Shown: positions 22,960 through 33,622 of the stretch, one piece after another
Numbering within the stretch: the stretch's first letter is position 1
Layout of the letters: each line of letters starts with the position of its first letter
DNA from: Tamarix chinensis
Lineage: Eukaryota; Streptophyta; Magnoliopsida; Caryophyllales; Tamaricaceae
DNA: 64,000 bases
Direction: 5' to 3'
Assembly (NCBI GenBank): GCA_030549775.1
Contig: CM060180.1
Coordinates: forward strand, 85,759,172 to 85,823,171
Notes under the pieces: generated by a model
Databases searched by the model: none
Seen by the model: the letters and a program-made list of their open reading frames with translations, nothing else
What the model was told of the DNA's origin: nothing
Translations under genes and position numbers: made by a program

Positions 22960-24115
22960 CGGGTTAGGGTATTTAGGCTAGAAAAGAAGGTGGTTGGGGG
23001 AGGTTCTAAGGCAAATGAATGGTGCAGAAGTGAAGAGGGGGTGTAGGTGGAGGCTAAGGGTGGTTTCGAAGCGGCTCAAGGTGGCGAAGAGGCAGCGAAG
23101 GTGGCTGCCAAGATGGGTCGAGGGAAAGGGGCTATGAAGGAAGGAAAAGGAGAGGGAAAAATGGAGGGGTTCAAGGGCTGTTTTCGGCCAACTAATGGAT
23201 GGCGGTTGTAGAGGGGGTTGTAGGGTGTCGAACGGTGGGTTGGGTGGAGGCAGAGGTGGCCGGACGGCGGCGGAAGCGGCGGTTGCAGGTGGCTCGGCAG
23301 TAAGGGGGAAAGTTGGGAAGAAAAAGGAAAAGGAGGAGAAGGGAGGAAGTGTAGGGCTCGAGGGGTTGTGTGGTGGTGCAGGGTGGTAGTAGGCGGTGGC
23401 AGAAGGCGGCGTAGGGCTGGGCTTGGTGGTTCGAGCGGCGGTGGGCGGCGGTGTAGAGAGAAAACAGAAAAAAATGGGGAAGAAGGAAGGAGAGAAGGGA
23501 GATCTCGGGGGAAAGAGTAGGACTCGAAAAATATGGGGAATGAAGGGCTGGGGAGATGGAGAAAAAGAAGAGGGAGAAGAGAGGGGCAGGGATGGCCGGC
23601 GATCGGCGCTGCAGGTGGCAGGTGGTGGTCGGGTGGCAGGGGAAAATTGGGACGAAGATGGAAAGGGAGAGAGGCACGGGAGTTGTGGTCCAGGGGCCGG
23701 TTTGGCTTTAAAAAAAGAAAGAAAATGACGGGGGAGGAGAGAGAGGGAGAGGGAGGTAGGTGGTGGACGGGTTGCAGGTGGCGACATGCTCGACCATGGC
23801 AGAAGAAATGGTCGGGCGTGGGAGGAGGAAGAAAGGAGAAGAAGAAAGGGACGGGGCGGCTGGACCGGCGCAGAAAAAGAGGGGAGCCGGCCGGTCCAGG
23901 GAGAAGAAAATAAAGAGGCGTTTGGGCTGGAGGTCGGGCGTGCGCGAAGGAGAAGAGGGAGGAGGCGGGAGAGACGGGCCGAAGGCCCAATGCGCAGGGA
24001 GAAGGGAGAGCAGGCTGGGCGGGCGGACGACCCAAGGGGGAGAAAAAGGAAAAGAAAAGAAAGAAGAAAAGGAGAAAAGGAGAAGGAAAAGAAAAGGGAA
24101 AAATGGGAAAATAGG
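22960..24115 (-). repeat. Polypyrimidine block of element B (purine-rich on the + strand)
   Basis: About 1.15 kb of G/A-rich sequence on the + strand. Overlapping frames are open on both strands (269 and 319 codons on the -, up to 126 on the +), which marks low complexity rather than a gene. Confidence 0.8.
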
Positions 24116-24440
24116 GGAAATAATTTAAATTAATTTATAAAATCATAAAACATAATATTCTTGATAAATTATTTAATTTAATAATTTAATTCATTATAAT
24201 CTAAAGTATTAATTTATAAAGGATGAAGTGGGTAAAATGTTAGTTTGGAAAATTATTTAAATAAAATAATATGATAAATAGAAAAATATTTATTTTTCAT
24301 TTATTAAATACTTTTATACAAATTTACATACTCTAAAATATATAAAATAATTAAAATAATAATCTTAAAGCAATTTTATTCCAAATAAAAGTAATTTATT
24401 AAAATATAGGTTTTCGAAAATTTTGGGGTATTACAGTGAG

Positions 24441-25239
24441 CCTATACAATTGTTTTTCCTTTTTCACCACATATTCATTAGTTACCCCATCATGAGTTTC
24501 TTTTCTATCAAATTGCCATGGTCTATCCAAAAGTAAGCCACAAGCATCAATAGGTAAAACATCACATAGAACTTTATCATGATAGTCTCTAATAGAAATG
24601 TAATTAAAGCTCTTTTTTTTACTTTATCTCCTTTATCCTTATTTAACTAATGTAAAGAATAGGGTTTAGGATGATTAATAGTTTCCAAACCAAGTTTCTT
24701 AACTATAGCCTCACTAGCAACATTAGTACATGAACTACTATCAATTATAAGTCTACAAACCATGAAACCTATTTTACACTTAGTTTTAAAAATCTTTTCT
24801 CTTTGAGTAGTGTAATACTAGGTTGTATTTGCAAGACTCTTTGAATTAAAAATTAGGGGTCTCCTTCTTCTTCTTACATAGTTAATATTTCATTAGAAGA
24901 TTCAACTTCTAATTCATCATCATCACTACATGGTTCCATGTTTTCTATTTCATGTAAGGTTATGGCTCTCTGGTTAGGACAATCTCTAGCAAAATTTCCA
25001 TATCCTTTACATTTAAAACATTGTTTATTAGCCATTTCAACCACCTTATTTTTACCTTTATCATCTTTGTTATTCTTTTTATCATATGAACATTTTGATT
25101 TAGGTGTAAAGGTGTTACAATAGGGTTTAGTTGAAGTAGAAGCATTAGACTTAAAATAGGCTTTAGTTGTTTTGGTTTGTCTTTCAATTTTCATAGCTAA
25201 TTTTATCAAGTAATTAAGAGAGTCATAAGAGTACATATC
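24441..25239 (-). pseudogene. Gag zinc-knuckle and protease region of the inner Ty3/gypsy element
   Basis: From 25239 down, the open part (25236-24874) reads MYSYDSLNYLIKLAMKIE, a Lys/Asn-rich linker, then a nucleocapsid zinc knuckle CFKCKGYGNFARDC (CX2CX4HX4C), and an acidic tail (DDDELEVESSNE). After a stop, shifted frames continue with the protease-side sequence VLCDVLPIDACGLLLDRPW and QFDRKETHDGVTNEY, found before RT in plant gypsy elements. Stops at about 24650-24800 interrupt the protease itself. The zinc knuckle would bind retrotransposon RNA; this copy is broken. Confidence 0.8.
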
Positions 25240-25559
25240 TGTAATCCCCCTAATTTTTAGAACCCTATATTTTAATAAATAAATTTTATTTTGGATAAAT
25301 TAGCTTTTAAATATTTTTAATTTAATTATTTTATAGATTTTTGAGTGTATGAAATTTAGTATAAATATTTTAATAAATTAAAATAAATATTTTGTTATTT
25401 ATCATACTCTTGTTACCTAAATAATTTTTCAAATTATTATTTTGCTAAAATTTTCCCTTTTAAATCCTTATATTTTAACTATATTAAATTAAATTATTAA
25501 ATTAATATATTACCTAAAATTATTCTATTTTATTATTTTATCAATTAAATTATTTTATT

Positions 25560-26800
25560 CAATTTTCCCTTTTCTTTTCTTTTTTTCCTTTTCTTTTTCT
25601 CTTTTTTTTTCTCTTTTCCTTCTTTCTCCCTTTTTCCTTGGGTCGCCGGTGGCCTGCCCTCCTCTCCCTAGCGCGTTGGGCCTGCGGCCCAGTCTTCCCT
25701 TCCTTCCTATGCATCGCCCGGCTACCTCCTCCTTTTCCTTTTCCTTCTTCCTCGACCGGGTTGGCTCCTTCTTTCCTTCGGTCGGTCCGCCTACCGTCGC
25801 ACGCCCAACACCCAGCCCTCGATCCTTCTTCTTTCTTTCTTCTTCCACCATCACCGGCGATAATCCTGGCCTTCCTCCACCATTTTTTCCGCCCGATCTG
25901 CAGCTCCCTCTCCCCCATTGACTCCCTGTCTCTCTCTCTCTCTCTCTCCCTCGCGTCGTTTTCTCTGCCCATTCCTGTCTCCCTCTCCCTCTCCCTGCCA
26001 TTGCCATACCCCTTCTCCCCTCCTTGCAACCTCCATTTCCCTACCACCTACAACCACCCCTCAAGCCCCTACCCCTTCCCTTCTCTTCCTCTCCTATTTA
26101 TACCTCCTTCCAGGCTCACTCTGCATTTTTTTTCGAGCCCATGTGCCTTACCTGAGCCTCTCCTTTCTCCCTTTCTTCTCCTCCCTTCTCTCCCCTGTTT
26201 TTGTTTTGCCGCCACCGCCTCCGCCGCCTCACATACCACCTACACCACCTCCTGCCACCCTCTGCCTCACCCTCGAACCATCACAGTCCCCATCGAGCCA
26301 CCCCGCAGCCCCATTCTTCCTCCTCTCTTCTTTTTCTCTCCCTTTCACCCCTTCTCCGCAACCACCATGTGCAGCCCCCATCCGTCGTCGTTCTGCCGCT
26401 CCTTCCACCACCTAAGCCACCTAATTACTCCCTGCAACCCTCTCTACCATCCCCAATCCTCCTTTGGCCGAAACCGTCCTCCACAGGCCTTCACTTTCCC
26501 TCCCCATTTTCCTTCCTCACCAACTTTCCACCTCGACACCCACTTCGGCCACCACCTTCATAGCCTCACGGCCGCCGCCATTAGCCACCTTCAACCCATC
26601 CCCGACAACTACCTGCACCCCCTCTCCACTTCTGCACCGTTCCCTTGCCCCAAATCCTCCCCCAACCACCTTCTTTTCTAGCCCCAAACCACCAACCCGA
26701 AAACACTTCTCCCTCCTTCCATCCTTGCCACCTTCGAGCCCCTCCTTGTTCTTTCTCTGCATGCAGCTCATGCTGCATGAGCAGTATGAGCTTCTGCCCT
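25560..26800 (+). repeat. Polypyrimidine block of element C
   Basis: CT-rich block with a 347-codon open frame (25638-26681) and several overlapping ones. The frame ends in the same Pro/Ser/Asn-His-Leu-Leu-Phe wording as the frames in A and B, but the upstream frame differs between copies. Confidence 0.8.
26764..26789. other. Hairpin GCTCATGCTGC-ATGA-GCAGTATGAGC
   Basis: An 11 bp stem with one mismatch and a 4 nt loop, the counterpart of the perfect hairpin in element B. Confidence 0.65.
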
Positions 26801-27415
26801 CTTTGATTTAGTGTTTAATAATTTTTAAAATATAATAATATTTTAGTTTAATTATTTGATTAATTAAGTGTTATAAGCCTTATGATTTGGTTTTTATCTT
26901 TTCTAATCTAATAAGTCTTGAATTAATTTTAGGTATTGGTTTTGATAAATCAAATCTTGAACCTTAAACCGGGATACCGATAAGGTTTATTTTTGGTGGA
27001 AATCGAGGTAACCGTTAAATCCCGCTTAAATGTATGCATTAACGTATGTTAGCACATTAGGCATTTTCAATGTGTATTATGTTTAATATATGTTGTCTAG
27101 TATATTATATATGTTTTCTTGAGTTGGTTGATGAAAAGGAAGTATGATAGATTATGTGCCATGTTTGGAGATATTGTTTAAGGTAGAAGTTGGTTATTAA
27201 TGAAAATGTTAAGTATTATCCATGTTTTATTATGGTATTGTGATCTTTATTGCATGATTAGTATTTTGTGAGCCTTAGTGAATTTTATTAATGTATCTTA
27301 TACACGATTATGGCCTAGAATATATATGGGCGCTAATAATGTTACATTAACTATAAGAATTGAAGATGAGGGATTAAAGTTAATATTTTATGTAGTAATA
27401 ATAATAATTTAATAC

Positions 27416-28330
27416 AAGTGGAGTAATAAAAGGTAAGATGGTAAATTTGTATGTGAAAGGATAAATTGGTAATTTTGAATTAGAAGGGCAATTTGGTAAT
27501 TTTGAAATAAAGGGGTAATTTGGTAATTGTGTAAAAAAAGGGCAAATTGGCAATTTTGTAATTAAAAGGGCAAAATAATAATTTTGTGAATAAAGGGTAA
27601 AATAGTAATTTGTGATTAAATGGTAAAATGGTAATTTTGTAAAAAGAGAGCAAAATGGTAATTTTATAATAAAAGGTTAAAGTTGTAATTTTGTAATAAA
27701 AGGGAAAAATGGAAATTTTATCATAAAAGGGCAATTTGGTAAATTTTTAATGAAAGGGCAATTTGGTAAATTGTAATAAAAGGACAATTTGGTAATTTTG
27801 TAATAAAAGGGTAAAATTTTAATTTTATAATTAAAGGGTAAAATAGTAATTTTGTGATTAACGGGCATAATGGTAATTTGGAAATTAAAAGAGGTAAGAT
27901 AGTAATTTCATAATTAAGGATAAATGGAAATTTTATAAGTAAAAGGGCGATATGGTAATTTTTAGGAGTTAAGGGGTAAAATGGTAAATTTGAAGGTGAA
28001 GGGGTAAAATGGTAATTTGTAAATCAAAGGGGTAAGAGTGGAAATTGGAAAGGAGTAAATTGGTAATTATAATAATTGAGAAGGGTAAAAATAATAATTT
28101 AAATAACTAAAGGGTAATTTGATAATTTAATAAAGAAGAAGGGTAGTTTGGTAATTATGATCATATAAAAGGGTAATTTGGTAATTTAACCAACTAGAGG
28201 GGTAATTTGGTAATTAGGATAATGAACGGGGGTAATTTGGTAATTTGACCAACTAATGGGTGACTTGTTGATTATAATAAAGGAAATGGGTAAATTGATA
28301 ATCTAACCAACTAAATGGGAAATATATTAA
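27416..28330 (+). repeat. Minisatellite of about 20 bp units in element C
   Basis: Units on the pattern AAAAGGGCAATTTGGTAATTTT repeat for about 0.9 kb; homologous to the arrays in A and B. Confidence 0.85.
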
Positions 28331-29238
28331 GTGTAACGATTATAAAGGGCGTTTAGTGGCCTAATTTATGTGAAAGATAGCTCAGTAACCTAAACCAAGT
28401 AAGCGTGTAGCTAAAGTCAAATGTGTGCTATATGTCCTACATGCCTTGGATGCCCTGTATAATTTTTATGTCGAGATCTATATGTTATTATTTTAATTGT
28501 TTCACGTGTGGCATGGCTTGGAACCAAGGTGTATTCATGTGCCCCTTTTGGTATGTGCTAATATGGATATGCTATATGTTATGATGTGATGTGATGTGGC
28601 CCTTAGGGACATGCATGCTAGGATAATTAATGTGGTAATCGGGTATGGAGGCATGAAAAAGAGTAATGAGAGAGAAGGATGACCAAGGGGAAGTAAGTTG
28701 GCTAATGTAGGTATGGGACAAACAAGGGTTTGCATGGGATGGTTAGAGTCCGCATGGGGGCAGACTTACGTATGGAAAATTGCCTCGGGACGTGAGGAAG
28801 GTAATAGAAGTGTCGTTTGGGTGTTTGGGAGCTTCAGGCGAAAAATAGTACGTGGGACGGTATAAGGGTGCGTAGGAGACCAAACTAGGGTTTAGGAAGA
28901 AACCTTAATGTGAGAAGGTGGAAAAAGAAAAAGAAAATAATAAAAGTAAAAGAGAATGAGTGGGGTAGAAAGTGAGGATTGGATCTAAGGGTCGTGACGT
29001 GTAGGGTGTTGGAATAGTCGGGATGTGTACGACAGAGAAGGATGGGCCACATAGGCCCGAGTTAGGGTTTTGGAGAAAACCGAGTTCGGAGGTGTAGAAG
29101 TTTCAAGATATGGGAAGGGCCCTCCTAGGAGGATAATTGTGGATATAGTTAGCCATGCATGTCAAGGGTGGAATACTTTCGAATAAGATACATTTAAAAC
29201 ACTAATCACTTAAAGAGGAAGATGCTGAGCCGGGCCCA

Positions 29239-29537
29239 GATCGGTCAACCGGCGAATAATAGTGGCCAGGAGCCGGGTGCCCTGGAGACCGACCCACCGG
29301 CGAATAATAGTGGCCAGGAGCGTTTTGCCCTATATATATTTCCAGTCCACCGGCTATAATAGTGGGGGATTCTGTACTCAACAAACCAAACGTAAAATCG
29401 ATAAGATATGGGAAAGATACTAATCACTTATAGTGGAATACCTTGTGAGTCGAGGCCAGACCGGTCTACCGGCGAATAATAGTGGCCAGGAGCGTTTTGC
29501 CCTGTATATATTTCCGGTCCACCGGCTATAATAGTGG
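29239..29537 (+). repeat. CCGGTCCACCGG palindrome array of element C
   Basis: Five motif copies with AATAATAGTGGCCAGGAGC-type linkers; some retain the perfect CCGGTCCACCGG inverted repeat. Confidence 0.85.
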
Positions 29538-30177
29538 GGTTCCCGCACTCACATGGACATTTAAAATCCAAGATGATTGATTAATGATGGATTAATGGCC
29601 TTAAGGCCTTAAAGTATCGATTATTCATTATGGCCTATTAATATTCGGTTAACTTGTTAAGTATGCGAATGGAAAAAGGTGAATGTTACGTATACACCAT
29701 TAATATCTAATTGACCGGTTGAATACGTGAATGTATGGATCTTATTGTTATATTTACACGTGTCGTTATGTACGGATATCCTAGTATATCATGTGTGACA
29801 TTGTGTGCCTATTTTTAAGCGCGTTTTTAAAGGGTTACTCAGTAGCGTAGTACTGAAGGGTTCCCTTCATGGGGCCCCTGCCTATTCAATGGGCAGTACC
29901 CCCTTGCAAGTTGTATTCAGGTGCTATTCAAGTGGGCTCTCGGGAAAGAGCGTAAGGTACTGTCCGGAAATTTTAGGGTTTTAATTTGTCTCTTTTAAAT
30001 TCAATGTGTTTGTTATTTTGCAACCATTGTTGTTGAAATTTTCTCTTGTATAGTGTTTACTGCGCTTCTCTGATTTTTAAAGACTTAAGTTCTCGTAAAA
30101 TTTTATTTTACTCCTTTAGCCTTAACACTTAGTACTGGAACGGTATGAGTGAACCGGTCTGGTACTAAGTGTGGCGG

Positions 30178-30272
30178 TAATACTCCCAAAGTTCACGGTT
30201 TATTAATTTGATTCCGCTAATTTTTTTTTAATTAAACGAAATTTTTCAGTAGTGAATTTTGGGGGTGTTACA
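30178..30272 (+). repeat. Terminal inverted repeat at the 3' end of element C
   Basis: GTAATACTCCCAAAGTTCAC (30177-30196) pairs with the terminal GTGAATTTTGGGGGTGTTAC. Confidence 0.7.
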
Positions 30273-31057
30273 ATATCCACTTTGTATCTTATTAAATTAT
30301 TCAAGCCACCTAAGTATCTAGCACATTTTTGTTCCTTTCTTTCATGAACATCACAAACAAGGGCTAGTCTTCCAAACTCTCTAGTGTATTCTTCTATACT
30401 AAATAAGCCTTGCCTTAGAGTAGTCATTTTAACATACATATCTTTTTCATACTCTCTAGGCACAAATTTCTTTCTTAAGTGCTTTTTAAGTTTTTCCCAA
30501 GATTTTATTTTAAACTTCTCTTGTCTTTCTCTAGTTCGTTTTAAGTTATCATACCAAATTCGAGCAAACTTTTTGAACTTTAGAGTAGATAATTTGCACT
30601 TTCTATCATCATCATATTCTCTAAACTCAAAAATAGCCTCAATCTCATGCAACCACTCAAAAAATGATTCCACATTTAAATCACCATAAAATTCAGGAAG
30701 GTCAAGTTTAATACCTTGATCTTCATGGTGTGCATTTCTTACATGGAATGTAGGTGCTCTTCTTTGGTTGCTTGAGCCAAAAGAATTTGCCTCTTCTTCT
30801 CCATCTTCATGATGAGAAAAATTGAATGTTCCACGTCCATTATTGGCATGGTAAATAGGCTTCATTCTCCCTTCCACACTATCATGTATGGTTTCCATTC
30901 GAGGTTACCATAGTTTACACTTCTCTTGGTCGTCTAACTTTGCTTCTACACTTTGAAGTTGATGTTGTAGTGTGTTTTGAGTCTGTATTTGAGCATCCAT
31001 GCATTTGGTGAGGCTTTTGATGGACTCTAACAGGGCATGCACCTCTTCACTAGCCAT
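30273..31057 (-). pseudogene. Gag of the inner Ty3/gypsy element (N-terminal and capsid part)
   Basis: The likely start is at 31057 (MASEEVHALLESIKSLTKC), followed by a Gln-rich coiled-coil-like stretch. An in-frame stop at 30907-30905 is followed at once in the same frame by METIHDSVEGRMKP. The capsid-type Retrotrans_gag region is clear: LDLPEFYGDLNVESFFEWLH, FARIWYDNLKRTRERQ, WEKLKKHLRKKFVPREYEKD, GLFSIEEYTREFGRLALVCD. Gag forms the particle that packages the element RNA. Here it is inactivated by the stop and by element C, which cuts the protein after RYKVDI; the rest lies at 25239-24874. Confidence 0.85.
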
Positions 31058-31902
31058 GGTGAAGGTTGACACACAACCATACTTGTTGCACACAATATAT
31101 CTTTTACAAGTGTAGGTGTTGGATTTGTTTTACCTACAACCAAACAAAGCACAAACCAATTTCTAATTCTAAAACAATTATCAAACACTACCTGCAGTCT
31201 TTATCAAGGCACAAAGGAGATCTTTTATCCCCAAGAATAGGCACTGCACGTAGGTACACACAAACAATGAAATGTTAGTAATAATAGGTGTGAAAATGCT
31301 TCACATAAAATCATAGAATATGTTTCTATGTTTTCAACAAAAGCTTGTCTTCCGGTGGAAGATTCATGTTGAATTCTTTATAGAAAATGTGTAGGAGATC
31401 TATAGGTAGATGATGAACCAATTTCTTGAGATAAATTGATGAGAAATGAATCGAATATAGGTCCTGTAAGTTCTAGGTCAATCTCGGGCGATTAGGAGCT
31501 GTCCAGGATGTCGAACACTTGGGTGTGTTTCTACTCGATTGCACGAAGAGAAATTGAAAGGGGTTGTTATAAACTTGATCACAAACTAATGGAGAGTAGA
31601 ATACAATAGAAATCAAATGATGGAGAGACACACATGAACGTTGCAAATAGACGAACCCAAACAGGTGCTGTTGGAATTTTAAAGTCTGTCGGTATTTTAT
31701 GTGGAAAGTTGAGGGAAAATGCAACAAGATCACTGCAAGATTGCAAGAACTTCGAGCAAGAACTTCAAGAACAATTAAATAATTTCATAAAGAATCAACA
31801 ATTAAAAGAAATGGTGGAGTAGCCATGGATTTCTTGGTGAAAGAACACACGCACGATTTCAGGTCGACAAAACCACTAGTTGTATCAGCTTCGAACAAAT
31901 GA
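31058..31902. other. 5' leader of the inner Ty3/gypsy element
   Basis: Sequence between the primer-binding site and gag on the - strand. No intact coding frame; the short frames seen on either strand are not supported by family resemblance. Confidence 0.6.
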
Positions 31903-31914
31903 AGATTTGATACC
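31903..31914 (-). other. Primer-binding site of the inner Ty3/gypsy element
   Basis: On the - strand TGGTATCAAATC lies 5 nt after the LTR end. It closely matches TGGTATCAGAGC, the usual complement of initiator tRNA-Met used to prime minus-strand DNA synthesis. Confidence 0.75.
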
Positions 31915-31919
31915 AAAAA

Positions 31920-32787
31920 TGATATGGTTTTTATCAAAGTAACGGAAGTTTGGATTGAAATTTGTATTATAAGCTTTCACCCACGACCTAATGCAATAGA
32001 AATGAAGTGAATTGGTGGATTATAGGCGAAGAACTTGAAGATACAAGTTGAAGGATGTGTGTCGACAGATTTGAATCCTTCAAAGGTGTCGAATTGAAGA
32101 TAGATTTTGAGGAAGGGTTAATCTCAGATTTTCCTTACTCAATGTAGACCCAAAAGGAAGGATTATACTTTGGATATCTTGCTCAAATTTTTATCAAAAT
32201 TCTTATTCAATATCTGTATACAAATTTTGCGCACAAGTAAGGTATATATGCTAGAGAATAAGCTCGGCGGTGACTAGCTTAAACTAGTTGAGTATTCTTC
32301 CTTAATTTAGCCCATTAATCATGGTTGAATTAAGAACATATTGACCTTAATCCAAAGCATAATATCATTGGTTAAATGATACTAAGGATTAATATTACAA
32401 AGCTATATAATTGACTAAGATACATACATGAAATTATAGTCATACCCTAACTTACATAAAATATACTTAGGGTTAGGGTTTACAACAAGTTTATACAAAT
32501 GAATATCATCACTTTATCTCTTGTTGTAATGTATCATCCCATGTATGTTATAGCCTTGCATGCCTTGGAATACTTGTACGCATCAATGTGTATGAACATC
32601 ATCTTCTTACTAATATGTGACATACCTATAAGAATAACTTGAATGTTTTTCAATGTCAAGCATATTAGAATTATCAAGAATATTTAACATGATAGGCTCA
32701 AACATTAAGAAAGCTAAATCATCTTCCTTACCTTAAGGATTAGAATGAAAATGACAATCATTATATTCAATGGATGCTTCTGCATCA
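31920..32787 (-). repeat. 5' LTR of the inner Ty3/gypsy element
   Basis: 868 bp, TGATATGGTTTTTATC...TTCTGCATCA on the + strand; the partner of 17476-18312. Followed by the matching TSD ACGTT at 32788. Confidence 0.88.
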
Positions 32788-33250
32788 ACGTTTATCATGC
32801 CACTTTTTTGTCCTTTCCTTATATATTTTGAAATTTTCATAAGCATCTAACTGTAACTCATCGAGCTTGTTGAGTTGAAGCATCCTCTACTCGTCTACTT
32901 CCTTCAAACCTAAATGAATAGTCTTTGTCATCCAATGTGCCTTCTATATAACCTTGACTAGCAAATGACATGATTTTTTGTATACCAAACGGAATGGTGT
33001 CATGCTTATAGGGGTATTATGAGTTGTCCACTAAGTCCAAAGAAAGTCATCTATCTGGGAGGACCAATATTTCCTTGACTTGGACGCTCTCCTTTCAAGG
33101 ATCCCTTTTATTTCTCTGTTTGTGATCTCCAGTTGACTATTTGTTTGAGGATGATATGGTGTAGCCATTTTGTAAGCTAAACCCTATTTTCTCAAGAGCT
33201 TGTTTAGGATCTTGTTAGCAAAGTGGGATCCTCCATCACTTATCACAGAT
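32788..33250 (-). pseudogene. Integrase core of the Tat/Athila-like element (fragment)
   Basis: From 33250 down, the frame gives VISDGGSHFANKILNKLLRK, the DDE-transposase strand with the second catalytic Asp (DGGSHF). Later, after frame breaks, it gives [19 protein letters not shown] and [12 protein letters not shown], wording characteristic of plant Tat/Athila integrases. It is joined on the upper side to LTR sequence (33250), so the N-terminal part and all of RT are deleted. The first codons after 32793 continue from the fragment at 17475 across the inner gypsy insertion. Confidence 0.75.
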
Positions 33251-33622
33251 GTTTTATTCAAATATAATAAGGGGTGTTGCATGGTTGTGCAGCTAGGTGT
33301 GCAACCATCTTTGCTACTCCCTTTTCTTGTTTCTTCAAAATTTATTGGCACATCTCTAGATCTCTTAACATCAATATGTCCATAAACATGTTGGGTTGAT
33401 GTAATCTCCTCCAAAGCCTTTCATGCTAGATCCTTTGTTCTAAAAATATGTAATTCTTTTTCGGATTTGGTGTTCTTATGGATATTCCTACAACACAAAA
33501 CTCAAAAAAGCAGTAGTGAAAATAATAGACTAGAACTATAGCAAAATATGTGAACGGGATTAAATGAAGTCCCAAAATGAAGGCAAAGATAGGCAAAATC
33601 ATATAAAATATTCACTTTATCA
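33250..33622 (-). repeat. Truncated 5' LTR of the Tat/Athila-like element
   Basis: Positions 33256-33622 align with 7850-8213, including the terminal CACTTTATCA. Only the outer quarter of the 1.5 kb LTR remains. Confidence 0.75.

Larger units (their letters stand above)
19395..24435 (-). mobile_element. Element B: 5.04 kb solo-LTR-like insertion, TSD GTGAG
   Basis: Reversed relative to A and C. On the + strand it runs from TGTAACACCCCCAAAATTCA to TTTTGGGGTATTACA, with GTGAG at 19390-19394 and 24436-24440. Its modules, in reverse order, are terminal inverted repeat (19395-19490), palindrome array (20107-20488), minisatellite (21150-22265), a perfect hairpin (22871-22894), polypurine strand of the pyrimidine block (22960-24115) and an AT-rich end. 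It interrupts the inner gypsy element between the protease linker and RT; removing it restores a continuous reading from YRLT to the RT linker. A two-copy GGACGCAAAGGTAC motif at 20612-20720 was not seen in A or C. Confidence 0.88.
25240..30272 (+). mobile_element. Element C: 5.03 kb solo-LTR-like insertion, TSD ATATC
   Basis: The unit runs TGTAATCCCCCTAATTTT...TTTTGGGGGTGTTACA, flanked by ATATC at 25235-25239 and 30273-30277. It lies inside gag of the inner gypsy element: the gag reading RYKVDI is cut at 30273 and resumes with DMYSYD at 25239. Internal modules match A and B: pyrimidine block (25560-26800), hairpin (26764-26789), minisatellite (27416-28330), palindrome array (29239-29537), TCAGTA/GTACTGA block (about 29837) and terminal inverted repeat (30178-30272). 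Confidence 0.88.
17476..32787 (-). mobile_element. Ty3/gypsy retrotransposon (inner), TSD ACGTT, carrying two nested insertions
   Basis: Complete outline on the - strand: 5' LTR 32787-31920, primer-binding site 31914-31903, gag from 31057, zinc knuckle at about 25025, protease region, start of RT, then integrase core joined to it by deletion, polypurine tract 18326-18315 and 3' LTR 18312-17476. ACGTT lies at both flanks (17471-17475 and 32788-32792). Without elements B and C it is about 5.2 kb. RT palm/thumb and RNase H are deleted, and gag has an in-frame stop, so it is non-autonomous. It sits in the integrase gene of the Tat/Athila-like element. Its protein wording resembles the chromovirus-like plant gypsy group; that lineage is tentative. 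Confidence 0.88.
6697..33622 (-). mobile_element. Tat/Athila-like Ty3/gypsy retrotransposon, defective, with nested insertions
   Basis: Read on the - strand the order is: truncated 5' LTR (33622-33250), integrase core (33245-32793), integrase C-terminus (17475-17170), an ATHILA-type extra ORF (about 10957-9944), polypurine tract (8222-8214) and 3' LTR (8213-6697). The lineage call rests on integrase wording typical of plant Tat/Athila elements and on the extra ORF between pol and the 3' LTR. Gag, protease, RT and RNase H are missing; the 5' LTR piece is joined directly to integrase, implying a deletion. Subtracting element A, the inner gypsy element and their duplicated sites leaves about 6.5 kb. 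The outer flanks (AAAAA and GTATG) do not match, so no TSD remains. Confidence 0.7.
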
